Assembly: GCA_016946835.1 (NCBI GenBank)
Contig: JACVTC010000038.1
Coordinates: 1,275,001 to 1,302,500 of the forward strand
DNA: 27,500 nucleotides
DNA from: Neocallimastix lanati (nom. inval.)
Lineage: Eukaryota > Neocallimastigomycota > Neocallimastigomycetes > Neocallimastigales > Neocallimastigaceae
Direction of reading: 5' to 3'
Shown: one piece after another, positions 16,893 to 27,440 of the stretch
How the letters are laid out: each line of letters opens with the position of its first letter
Position numbering within the stretch: position 1 is the stretch's first letter
Translations under genes and position numbers: made by a program
The notes under the pieces: model-generated
Database searches by the model: none
Told to the model about the DNA's origin: nothing
The model's input: only the letters and a program-made list of their open reading frames with translations

Positions 16893-17957
16893 GCTTGGTT
16901 ATATTTTATTTTAAATATTGATATTCCAATAAATTATTATCTTTTTTTTTTTTTTTTTTTTTTTTGCTGTTATCATTATTTTATTATTATTATTAAATAT
17001 TATTATTAATTTAATAGTAAGTCATGTTATTTTAGAAGCTTCTAATACAAATATTAAGGAATTCCATACAGTTAATTCTCAAGGTATATAGTAATTATTT
17101 AATTATAATACTAATGATATAGTTAACTCATATATTTATTAGTTAGTAATAAATGCAAAAATAACTAAACACTTTCTTTTAACAATAATATTATTATATA
17201 TATATTGTTATAAATTCTTTATTATTATTTTTTTTTTATTAATAATAATTTTATTACATTGTTATATTTAATATTATTTATATTCATTATATATATGTAT
17301 ATATAATAAATCTATAAATATATTTAAAATAAAAAATTAAAATAAATAATAATAATAAAAAAAAAATTAATAATAATAGAAATACAGGATGGAACTATAC
17401 AAACTACTTCATTTTCAATTCCACCAGGAACAAAAGCAAGATATTTAAAGTTTATTTTCAAGAAAGGATATTCTGAATTTATAACAGTACATAAATTAAA
17501 TGTTATTGGTGATCCAATTTTGGAACCCACGAAAGAAAAAATCTCAAAATCAAAATTAAAAAATGAAAATAAATTAGGAGAGGATAAAGAAAAAATTCTA
17601 GTTCGTCAAAACATTGATAATAGTTCCAATATAAAAATAAATAAATCAGGTGCCAATATGAATGATATTTCCAATTCAAATTCTTCCTCAATAGCAGAGG
17701 ATATTGAAAATGTGACCAGTACTCCTACACCAAGACATAAGAAAAAGATAGTTTCTGAAGATGGTAATTTAACTGATATCAGTACAGAATTACAACCTCA
17801 TAAATCATCTTCCTCCCTAAATTCACGTCGTGAATCACGTAAACTTTCAAGATCAAGTACTCATAATAAAGAAGAAGGTAGTAGTAGCCATCATTCAAAA
17901 GAAAAGGCAAGAGCTTCATCTAAATTAAGAGAAAGTACCACTACTGATGATTATTAA
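16227..17957 (+). CDS. IFT25: Intraflagellar transport protein 25 (HSPB11/IFT25) with long C-terminal tail
   Basis: Four exons, join(16227..16366, 16589..16695, 17018..17083, 17380..17957), encode 296 residues, with an in-frame TAA 15 bases before the ATG. Residues about 25-150 match the IFT25 galactose-binding-like beta-sandwich: ATS at 32-34, ENILDG at 42-47, TFW at 51-53 and TGLFPQE at 56-62, against human NIIDG..ETFW..TGMFPQE. The fold ends near NVIGDP (145-150). Known biology: IFT25 pairs with IFT27 in IFT complex B and acts in cilia or flagella, which fits a zoospore-forming fungus. The loop with D46, N50 and T51 corresponds to the calcium-binding region of the family. Animal IFT25 is about 144 residues. 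The other half here is a Ser/Lys/Glu-rich, probably disordered tail with a basic Arg-Ser end (RRESRKLSRSS), encoded within the last exon. The family call is strong; the tail's role is unknown. Confidence 0.93.
16696..17017 (+). other. IFT25 intron 2 with TTA microsatellite
   Basis: A 322-base intron (GTAATA to TAG) holding a TTA array (about 16837-16890) and a T-tract (16942-16965). Reading through the donor hits a stop within nine codons; the join restores KVSHVILEASN. Confidence 0.8.
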
Positions 17958-18333
17958 ATATGAAGATTAAAATTTTTTATTTATTATTAAAACAATAACA
18001 ATTAAATATAAAAGATAAAAAAAAAATAATAAATTAAAAATAAAAAAATTAAAAAAACTAAAAATATGAATAAATAAAAACAAACTCAATAAAAAAAATT
18101 AAAATAAAGTAAATATAAAATTAAAAATAAAATTTCATAAGCTTAATAATTAAATATAAACAAAGGAAAAAAAAAAAAAAAAAAAAAAATTGCAACTACA
18201 ATTACTAATAATAATATACGTATGTAATTATAATAAAAAAACATGTTATTGATTTTGATTATTTAAATTAATATATCATAAATAAATATAATTAAATATA
18301 AATAAATATATAAATATAAATATAAATGTATAC

Positions 18334-18365
<32 letters not shown>

Positions 18366-19928
18366 AATTTAAATGAAGTAAAAATAAAATAATATGCATA
18401 AAAAAAATTCATAAACGTGTATTATTAATATTTTTTAAAAAAAAAAAAAAAAAAAAAATATTAATTTTTATTTATCATTCATTATTTATATTTTTATTCT
18501 TATATTTATTAAATATTTTATTATGTATTTAACAAAATATAATGAATAAATTATATGTATATCCATTTAAATATATATATAAATATTGATTAAAATAATT
18601 TTTTTTTATTAATATTATATACATATATATATTATTATTAAATATATATTTTTAAACGTATTGTTTACTTTAATATTTAATAAGCAGTATTAAAGTTGAT
18701 TATCAATAATAAAATATTTAACTAAAAGATCTCATAATTAAAGTAATATATTTTAAATTTTATTTAATCAGCTTTTTAGTTCATATGGTACTTTAAAATG
18801 CTACCATACATTATTAATTTTAATAAAAACAAAAAATTATTATACAAAAGTTAATATAATATTAATATTTTAATTTAGCAACAGATATAAAAAAAAAAAA
18901 AAAAAATTAAAATAGTAGTTTGTGAAAAACAATTATAGTTAATGGCTATCTATATATTAATAGTTTAGAGTTATACAAACTTTAACAAATATATATATAT
19001 ATATAAAAAAAAAAAAAAAAAAAGGATTAGTATTTAGGAATGGTTCATTGAATTCCTTCTCATCATTTTTTTTTTTTTTTTTTTTTTTGAGATAATAATA
19101 ATGTCAATATCTATCATTCATTAGAAATTATAAATAATTTTAAAATGGATTGTAAGAAAAAAATAAATAAATAAATAAATATTGTATAATGCATATCTAC
19201 AATTTAATTATCTTTTATACAATTCAGTAAAAAAAAAAAAAAAAATAGTATAATATATATCTGTCATATCTTCATATATAATAAATAAATCCATTGAATT
19301 CATTTTGTTTCCTTTAATAAAATAATTCAAAATAAAAAAAAAAAATAAAATAAAATATATATAAAAATAAAATTAATATTATATATATATATATATATAA
19401 ATTTATATATATATTTGTAAAATAACATTTTTTTTTTTTTTTTTTTTATGATTATTATTATTATATTATTATTATTATATTTTATTTTTATATTTTATTT
19501 TTATTTTTATTTGAATTATTTATTAATTTGATTTATTCTATATTAAATATATTTTAATTTTTAATTTACTTATTTTTATTTTGTTTTTATTTTAAAACTT
19601 TTTTTAAAATTTTAAATTTTTTATTTTTACTCATTTTATTTATTTCTATATTTTAATTTAATTTCATTTCTTCTTTTAATATATATTACTTTTAAAAAAA
19701 TAAATAAAAATTATTATAATTTTTTGATTAAGACTTGATATTCTTTTTCTACTATCGTACAGAAGTACTATAAATTATACTATATGATAATGGCATTATT
19801 TAATCTTATTATATTACTTTGCATTATTATTTTTTGTTATCAAATATATTTATTATTATAATTTTTCTTTCTTTTTTTTTTTTTTTTTTTTTTTTTGGTT
19901 ATTGTTGTTTCAAATTTAATTTCTATAA
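17958..19928. other. Non-coding interval between convergent IFT25 and carrier genes
   Basis: Both flanking genes end here, so it should hold two 3' UTRs and polyadenylation signals. No open frame of interest occurs. It is made of A- and T-tracts (18164-18189, 18332-18355, 19064-19089, 19423-19447, 19870-19896), AT runs and some more complex sequence (about 18650-18990). A 7-bp inverted repeat, TATGGTA (18784-18790) with TACCATA (18802-18808), stands out slightly in the complex part. Confidence 0.5.
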
Positions 19929-20760
19929 TTAAAGTTTAGATTCAACATTAACGACAGTATTAGCTAATGGAGCAGCTGGAGTTGAAACTGGTTTTGGACG
20001 AGAAGCAACATGCTTCTTTAAAGCACAAATAGCATAATAGGTATATAAGTTTAATTTTTCCTTACTAACGAATAAAATGGCTTGGGTAAGAACAGCCTTT
20101 AAAATTTGAGCTTGCATACCCTATTATTTTTATTTATTTATTTATTATTTTATTATTTTATTGTTTTATATATATATAAATAAAAATAACAATCATGATA
20201 ATTATAATAATAATTTTTATATAATTAATATTTATATATGATTATAATAATTACAATAATAATATATAATTATATATTATAATAATAATTTATTAAATTT
20301 ATAATATCAAATTTTTATTATATACTTACTTGGTATAAACCTGGAATACCATCATTCTTGTAAGACTTCTTAAGAACATCAACAATACCATTATAAGTCT
20401 TTTGTTCTCTTTCCTTACGTTCTTCTTCAGTTTCATTTTCTTTTTTAGCTGGTTTCCATTGTAACTTAATTTTAGCCATAATTAATGGATAAGTAACAAT
20501 AGTGGCAACAGTCTTTGAAAAGGCACCAATGACAAAGACTTCACCAGAAGAAAGTTCCATCTTTTTACCAGAGTTCTTACGGGTTTCTAAAACTCCAGAC
20601 TTTATACGTTCGAAAACACCGTAAGTAATAGCTGGATTCATGGTAAGCATGACAGATGGCTTAAGACCCTTCCAGAGACCAGTAATACCATCATCCTTAA
20701 CAACTTCGAAAATGGTATTTATGAAATTCTTACGATTTTCTGATGGAGTAGTTTGTTGTC

Positions 20761-20839
<79 letters not shown>

Positions 20840-21666
20840 TTTTATTTTCATTTTTATTTTTTTTTTTTTTGTTATAATAAATTATTAGATAAAGAAATTT
20901 ATATATTTATTATTTTATATTAAAATAAATATAAATCATAAAATATATGTATATATAAAACATTTATTTTAATTGATTTATTTTTATTAATTATATAAAA
21001 AATATATATTTATAATCACTTATACTTTTATATTGATATTAAAAGATACTAATTTATAAATTATACTAATTATATAATAATAATATTCATTATGACAATT
21101 ATTTCATTAATTAATTACCTAGTAGTGACAACAGATATTGGTAAAGTACATAAGTGAGAAACGATACCAGCAATAGCACCTAAAGTTAATTCAACCCTTA
21201 TGGAAAGTGGTTTTTCAATAGATTTTGGGTTTTGTTTGTAGTAACCCTTCTTAACAAGAGAATACCAGAAGAAGTAAGCAAATGAACTAGCAACAGTACC
21301 GAAAAGAGATGAGAAAAGACCAGAGTAAAGACCATCAAGACCTTCTTCCTTAATCATGCGCTTTAAACAGTCAATAGTACCTTTGTAAAGTTTTTCTTCA
21401 TTCTTTAAATCATGAGAGTGGGTTTGAACTTGAAGACGAGTCTTAGCACTTCATTATTATTATTATATATACAATATTACAAAAATTTTTAATAAAACAT
21501 GTTTATGATTTATTATTTTTATTTTAAAAAAAAAAGGATAATATATAATTTCATATTATTTCATATATAATATTTCGAATAATAGATAAATATATATTTT
21601 TAAATTTCTTATATTTATCGAATAAAAAGATTTTTATAAAAAAAATCTCTTTACGATTAAGTATCC

Positions 21667-21739
<73 letters not shown>

Positions 21740-22179
21740 TCAATCATTCAAATTTTTAATAATTAATTTTTTTAAAATTCATTATATAAATAAATAAATA
21801 AAAATAATTATAAAGTATATAATTATTATAAAAAAAAAAAGTATTATTGAACATGATTATTACATATCAAGTGGATAAGTAATGGTATTGGCGAAAGCTG
21901 AACTGACTGAACCAGCAATAGCGTTTTCTTTTAAATTTTAAATTTTTATTTTTATAATATTTTTATAAAATAATAATAATTATATGTATTATGTCAATTA
22001 TAACATAATTAATTTAAAATTGATATTAATTTATTGAATTATTATAATACTGAAAAATATAATAATAATAATAATAATAATAATATAATTTCAGAATATT
22101 TATTATAAATATAATATTCAACAGAATAATTCAAATATTCTTGTTTTATATTACCGAATGGAGATAATCTGTAAGACAT
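19929..22179 (-). CDS. SLC25 carrier of the peroxisomal ATP transporter type (PMP34/ANT1-like), C-terminal SKL
   Basis: Five exons on the minus strand, complement(join(19929..20120, 20330..20759, 21119..21448, 21864..21927, 22155..22179)), give 346 residues. An in-frame TAA lies 15 bases upstream of the ATG. Three mitochondrial-carrier repeats are present. The first has the canonical signature PLDIAK (27-32). The second (PISVVTTR, 133-140) and third (TYPLIMAK, 229-236) lack the acidic residue, as in the PMP34/ANT1 branch. Other family marks are GLWKGLKPS (167-175), MNPAITY (180-186), LSSGEVFVIGA (209-219) and GLYQGMQAQ (280-288). Known biology: this branch exchanges ATP, AMP and sometimes CoA or NAD across the peroxisomal membrane. 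A charged insert (about 241-260) follows the third signature, and the extreme C-terminus is VESKL, a perfect PTS1 tripeptide. Lys is mostly AAG, with many C-ending codons, unlike the neighbours, suggesting high expression. The transported substrate and the organelle are uncertain. Confidence 0.93.
20760..21118 (-). other. Carrier intron 3 with TTTA tetranucleotide array
   Basis: A 359-base intron (GTAATT to AAAAAG on the minus strand). Near its 3' end it carries a TTTA array, read on the plus strand, at about 20775-20840. The acceptor is a purine tract, AAAAAG, rather than the usual TAG. Confidence 0.8.
21449..21863 (-). other. Carrier intron 2 with TAA microsatellite
   Basis: A 415-base intron, the longest in the window, from GTAATA to GAAG on the minus strand. 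It contains a trinucleotide array at about 21669-21740, which reads TTA on the plus strand. The join restores the PLDIAKTRLQ carrier signature, which supports both splice sites. Confidence 0.85.
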
Positions 22180-23284
22180 TTTTTTTTCTAATTAAAAATT
22201 TTATTATTAAAATGAAAAAAGAAAAGAAAAAAGTAATATAATTTAGCTATAATAATAACTAATTATTTTCTTATTTTATTGATTTTATTTAATTATAAAA
22301 ATTTATTTATTTTTATTATTCTATCTATTCGTGTGTAAAGAAAAAAAAAAAATCGGTTTAAAATTCTCTATTTTTATTTTTAAAAAAAAAAATTTTTTTT
22401 TTATTATTATTATTAAATTCTTTAAATTTTAATAAATGTGCATATATTATTAAATTGAATTAAATCAATTATAATAAATAGCATTTTAATCTCAAATATT
22501 TTATCAAACGTCAAAATATTAAAAAAAAAAAAAAAATTGATGATAAATATTTAATTAAAATCGAATAATTTTAATGATTTATAAATTTATTTTAATATAT
22601 GAATAATATATTTGCCAATATATTTATTATATATCAATTCTATTTGAGGATCTTTTTTTTTTTTTATAAAAAAAAAAAATTCATCCTATTATATAATACA
22701 TTCCATATAAAATTTCATTTTCAAAAAATATTAAAATCTCATTTATTTTTTAATAATAATTAATAATATTATTATTAATATTATTATTTCATTATTAAAT
22801 CCCAAGAGTTCAATTTTAATTATAAGAAAAGGGTATAAAATAAAACAAAGAAAAAAAAAAAAAAAAAAGAGGTAATGGTATTGTTTTGAATTTATCCATA
22901 AACTTTTGGAATAAATAGATTAAAGATATTTTTTATTTGGAATATCAGGCCAATCAATAATTATTAATGATTTTTATATAAAAAATTTTATTTTAATCAT
23001 TTATTTATTTATTTATATTTATATTTATTTATATTTATTAATATTTATTTATTTATTTATTTATATTTATGTATTTTTATTTATATTTATGTATTTTTAT
23101 TTATATTTATTTATATTTATTTATATTTATTTATATTTATTTATATTTATTTATTTATTTATTTACTTATTTATTTATTTATTTATTTATTTAATAGATA
23201 TAATTTAGAAAAAAAAAACATTTTTTAATATGATAATCGTAATAAAAATACAAAAAAATATAAAATAATTTAATAGAGAATATG
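22180..23284. other. Non-coding interval upstream of the carrier gene
   Basis: This holds the carrier's presumed promoter and 5' UTR; eight A bases on the minus strand abut the ATG. No gene seen. Other contents are A- and T-tracts, a moderately complex part (about 22400-22960) without an open frame, and the TTTA-type array at 22998-23193. Confidence 0.5.
22998..23193. repeat. TTTA / TTTATA mixed array
   Basis: About 195 bases of TTTA units alternating with ATATTTA and ATGTATTTTTATTT variants. It lies about 90 bases beyond the 3' edge of the retrotransposon relic. Confidence 0.75.
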
Positions 23285-24790
23285 AATTTGGCTCATTACT
23301 GAAGTAGTTTATAGAAATTCGTTTTTTGTAACTCTTGACTTGAAAGATAACTGGTAATGTTACTATTATTACGATATTTTAAAACTTCCCCTAGTACCAA
23401 TAAACTGGCACATTTATTAATACCAAATTGCATTTCATTATTTCTAGCCCACTTACTGGCTAATTTTAACAATTTCTTAAGTTGAGATCTTTGTTGAAGC
23501 ACATAACACAATGTCATCTGAAAAGAGACCTCCACAATAGCTTTTATCACCAAAAGAGATTCCTTATTTATCACATTTATTAAAAATATCATTAATGAAC
23601 AAGTTAAATAAAACTGGTGAGAGGAGACAACGTTGACAAACACCTTTCTTAATATTAAATGATTTCCGATAATAGAATTGCCCATCAACTCTTACACAAA
23701 GTCTTGGAAGATAAGTAGAAGTTTTCAATAAAAATTATAGCACTTACTTATGATTTTCGCCACAATTTTTAATTCAGTATTGATAAGAGAGATACCACGA
23801 TAGTTATTACAATCTGCTGGATTGCCCTTTTTTATGAATATAAACTATCGATATTAATATTCCATGATTTTGGAAAATCATTATTTCGAATACGATTGAT
23901 TAAGACTTTGAGTCATTTAAAACCAGATGAAATATTATTTATTTTTATACATTCTTTTTTATCCATTTTCATGTTTTCCTACTATCATTTTTAATGGCTA
24001 ACAAACATTCAATTTTAATTCAATAGAAATATTCTTTTTTTCCTAAATTCATTATTTTTTTTTTTTTTTTTTATGAATTGATTCATATAGTCTATTATAC
24101 GAGTCCAACAATTTTAGCATATTCATTGGAATCACCTGTAGATTTATAACGATTAATTTGTTTATACTTTAAATGTTTTTACCTTTTGAACACAATAAAT
24201 TTTACGAGGCATTATAAAAATCGCTTTTTTGATTTCTGTTGACGATGTAATTGATAAATTCCTTAACAATGAAATTAGTAGTGTTGATGAACTTTACAAC
24301 AATACAATCAGCTGAAAGCTCTTCATTTCCCAATTCTTCACTAAAAATATTAAATTTATTACGATGTAATTGATAAATTCCTTAACAATGAAATTAGTAG
24401 TGTTGATGAACTTTACAACAATACAATCAGCTGAAAGCTCTTCATTTCCCAATTCTTCACTAAAAATATTAAATTTATTATGATTACAAATTTCTTTTTT
24501 AAGTTCAAGACACTTATACCTATCCCAACTAATAAATTTTTTAGGTAGCAAAAATGATACATCTGTAGTAGTAGTTTTTCTTGCAATAAACTACGACCGG
24601 TTTATGATCAGATATAGAAGGATAGTTAACAAAATAAGCACTTGATATTTTATCCAGCATACATGAGTTGACTAATGCATGATCAATACCCGATGAATAT
24701 CCACCTCTAGCCTATGAAATGAAATAGGTGAACCATTAATCGAAAGAATAAACCAGTTACCAAGGTTACTGTTGGTTAATTTGTTTTGTA
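23285..24790 (-). pseudogene. Decayed non-LTR retrotransposon (LINE): endonuclease and reverse-transcriptase remnants
   Basis: Read on the minus strand, pieces of one LINE ORF appear in order but in changing frames. The end of an APE-type endonuclease comes first (about 24560-24790): SGIDHALVN, then SDHKPVVVY at about 24586-24612. A linker follows (about 24060-24560, with LDSYNRLYESIHKK). Then come reverse-transcriptase blocks: PKSWNIN and HKKGNPADCNNYRGISL with LINTELKIVAKII (about 23755-23890), LSPVLFNLFIND (about 23583-23627), LFSDDIVL with the catalytic-type DD (about 23508-23531), and the thumb-side KWARNNEMQFGINKC (about 23410-23460). In-frame stops, frameshifts and a 119-bp duplication break it. 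The start of the endonuclease and any first ORF are missing, so it is 5'-truncated or eroded. Known: such elements move by target-primed reverse transcription. This copy cannot encode an intact enzyme. The clade is not assigned. Confidence 0.88.
24242..24479. repeat. Perfect 119-bp tandem duplication inside the LINE relic
   Basis: Bases 24242-24360 are repeated exactly at 24361-24479, with no mismatch that I can find. The unit starts ACGATGTAATTG and ends AAATTTATT. The length is not a multiple of three, so the second copy shifts the frame of the linker region. Confidence 0.95.
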
Positions 24791-24883
24791 AATTATATTA
24801 AAAGTATATTATATAATAGCATTATATATATAATATTCTCATTAGAAATTCATAATAATTAATAAACAAAAAGTTTAAATGAC

Positions 24884-24929
<46 letters not shown>

Positions 24930-25380
24930 TAATAATAATAAATAATAATAATAATAATAATAACAAAAACTAAATAAAAACTACAATTAAAACAAATATA
25001 TATATGATTTTATTTAAATAAAAACTACAATTACAACATTTCGAATATATTTAACTATTTCCTTTATTTAATTTATTATATTTATATATATGTATTAATT
25101 TATATATATTTTAATATTTTAATAATTTAATTTCTATATTTTTAACTATTATTATAAGTATTATATATTATATAAAAAAGTTTATATAGTTTTTTTTTTT
25201 TTTTTTTTTCTATTTTTAAAATATATGACTTTGTTTTTTATTATATAAATATAATACAAATAAAATATAAAAAGTTAAAAAATATTTTATATTTTATATA
25301 ATAAATTATTTTGAAAAACTTCTGTATTATGATTATTATACAAAATAATGTTTGTTTTTAATAGTTTTTGTTATCAAATA

Positions 25381-25416
<36 letters not shown>

Positions 25417-26022
25417 ATTTTGCTATCTATAATATTCAATAAAAATAACAATAATATTATTACTTCTTAATTTATTAACAAAATACTATCAAAAGAAAAG
25501 AAAAAAGAAAAAGAAAAAATAAAATTATATTATATGTATGTATATTTACATAATATTATTATTAATGATAAAAAAAAATGTATGTTCAAGTATTTACTAT
25601 ATTTATATTATATATATATATATATATATAATATTTAATAAATAATTCAATCTAATAAAATTATTTTTCCTATCTTTTTTTTTTTTTTTTATGTTAAAAT
25701 TACAATTAATATTTAATTATAAAATGATATATACATATATATATAATTATTTTATTTTCTTAAAATTATAAATTTAACATTTATAAAATTATATCTTCTT
25801 CTTCCTATCTTATTTATATATATATATAATATATATAATTTATCTCTTTGTTTTTTTATTGTTTCTTTTTGATTTTTATTAGTAATTTTTCTGGTTGTTT
25901 CTTTCTTTTTGATTTTTATTAGTTATTTTTCTGTTTGTCTATTTATCTATTTGTTTGTTTCATATTTGAGTACTGTGCTGAAATTTATTAAAAAAAATCT
26001 TTATTACTATAAAAAGTTAATG
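24791..26022. other. Non-coding repeat-rich interval
   Basis: No gene seen. Contents: an AAT microsatellite (about 24882-24962); two copies of an approximately 19-bp block (TAAATAAAAACTACAATTA at 24971-24989 and 25015-25033); T-tracts (25191-25209, 25384-25412 and 25676-25690); AT dinucleotide runs; and a 36-bp block duplicated at 25862-25897 and 25902-25937. Confidence 0.55.
25862..25937. repeat. Two-copy 40-bp tandem duplication
   Basis: A block starting TTTCTTTTTGATTTTTATTA occurs at 25862-25897 and again at 25902-25937, offset 40 bases, with two differences (GTAATTT/GTTATTT and CTGGTTG/CTGTTTG). Confidence 0.8.
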
Positions 26023-26453
26023 GGTCATTTTCAGAAGTTATATATATGATATTTTAAAATATAGGTCATTTTCAGAAGTTATATATGATATTTTAAAATA
26101 TAGGTCATTTTCAGAAGTTATATATGATATTTTAAAATATAGGTCATTTTCAGAAGTTATATATGATATTTTAAAATATAGGTCATTTTCAGAAGTTATA
26201 TATGATATTTTAAAATATAGGTCATTTTCAGAAGTTATATATGATATTTTAAAATATAGGTCATTTTCAGAAGTTATATATGATATTTTAAAATATAGGT
26301 CATTTTCAGAAGTTATATATTATATTTTAAAATATAGGTCATTTTCAGAAGTTATATATGATATTTTAAAATATAGGTCATTTTCAGAAGTTATATATGA
26401 TATTTTAAAATATAGGTCATTTTCAGAAGTTATATATGATATTTTAAAATATA
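26023..26453. repeat. 39-bp minisatellite, 11 copies, with internal palindrome
   Basis: Eleven head-to-tail units each start GGTCATTTTCAGAAG and end in the 14-bp palindrome ATATTTTAAAATAT plus one A. The first (26023-26063) is 41 bases, with an extra TA. The next ten are 39 bases, starting at 26064, 26103, 26142, 26181, 26220, 26259, 26298, 26337, 26376 and 26415. The only substitution seen is G to T in the unit at 26298, which lengthens the palindrome. Such uniformity implies recent expansion or ongoing homogenisation. It lies in a gene-free part. Confidence 0.97.
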
Positions 26454-27161
26454 TGTAAATTAAAATATATATAAAATGAATATATAAATAAAATGTAGTT
26501 AATTATAAGAATTTTATCTAGATATAAAAAAACATATATATATATTTGTATTATTCAATAACATATGTATATATATATAATAAAAAATAAAATAAAATAA
26601 AATAACTATATATTACACAAAAAATAAAATTAAATTTTTACAAAAAAAAATTAATATAAATGTTACTAAAAATAAAAGTTATGAATTTTCATTTAATATA
26701 ATATTAATTTATTTAAAAATTATTGTTAATTTATTAAAAATTATCATTTAATTTTAATGATTTATCATTATATTTTAATAATAGATATTTATATATTATA
26801 TTATTTTTTAATTATAAAAAAAAACTATATATATATGATGTATATGATGATTTGATTTAAAATAATAATTATATTAATATTTAAATATATGTGATTATTT
26901 ATATTGTTTTAATTATAATAAAACTTTTTTTAATTATGCATGTTACTGTACATTATAATTTTTTATATAATTATTTCTTATTGGAATTTTTTTTTTTTTT
27001 TTAGTGTATTTATAATTATAATTATATTATATTTATATTCACATAAAAATAAAAAATAATAATATATTTCTAAAATAAATTATAGTAATATAAATTTTTA
27101 AAATTAAATTTAATAATATAGTTGTGAATTCTGTCAATATATTGAAATATTATTTAAATAC

Positions 27162-27264
27162 TAATATTAATATTTTTTTTTCCTAATTTGATCTGATTAA
27201 ATATTGAAGTGTTTAATATTAATATTTTTTATCCTAATTTGATCTGATTAAATATTGCACTGTT
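27162..27264. repeat. Two-copy 52-bp tandem duplication
   Basis: The block at 27162-27213 (TAATATTAAT … CCTAATTTGATCTGATTAAA … GTTT) is repeated at 27214-27264 with small differences: T-run length, ATCC for TCC, and GCACTG for GAAGTG. Confidence 0.85.
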
Positions 27265-27350
27265 TAATAGTTTAACATTATTTTTTCCTTTTTTTTAAAA
27301 AAAATAATAATTATTATAAATAAAGTATGATTATTATTATTATTTTTTTT

Positions 27351-27440
27351 TAATAAAATAATTCATTAGAATTAAAAAATTCTCATATTTTTTTTTTCTT
27401 TTTCTAATAAAATAATTCATTAGAATTAAGAAATTCTCAT
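27351..27440. repeat. Two-copy 54-bp tandem duplication
   Basis: A 36-base block starting TAATAAAATAATTCATTAGA and ending ATTCTCAT occurs at 27351-27386 and 27405-27440, with one A/G difference. T-rich sequence separates the copies, so the offset is 54 bases. Confidence 0.85.

Noticed and set aside
19929-22179. Carrier as the hydrogenosomal or mitochondrial ADP/ATP carrier
   Set aside because: It lacks the RRRMMM signature of that family, and its second and third repeat signatures and the NPAI and GLWKG motifs fit the PMP34/ANT1 peroxisomal branch.
23296-23688. A 130-residue intact-looking minus-strand gene
   Set aside because: Only its second half is in the true reverse-transcriptase frame; the first half is a shifted reading of the SPVLFNLFIND/FSDD region. 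It is part of the LINE relic, not an independent gene.
24294-24551. An 85-residue minus-strand gene with a repeated peptide
   Set aside because: It is the LINE linker region read through the 119-bp duplication; the duplication shifts the frame, so the second half is not a natural protein.
26021-26459. Open frame through the 39-bp minisatellite encoding a 13-residue repeat (…SFSEVIYDILKYR…), with another open frame on the minus strand
   Set aside because: The unit length is a multiple of three, so any stop-free phase stays open through all copies. Neither strand has an ATG at the start, no splice context is evident, and both strands being open shows it is a repeat effect.
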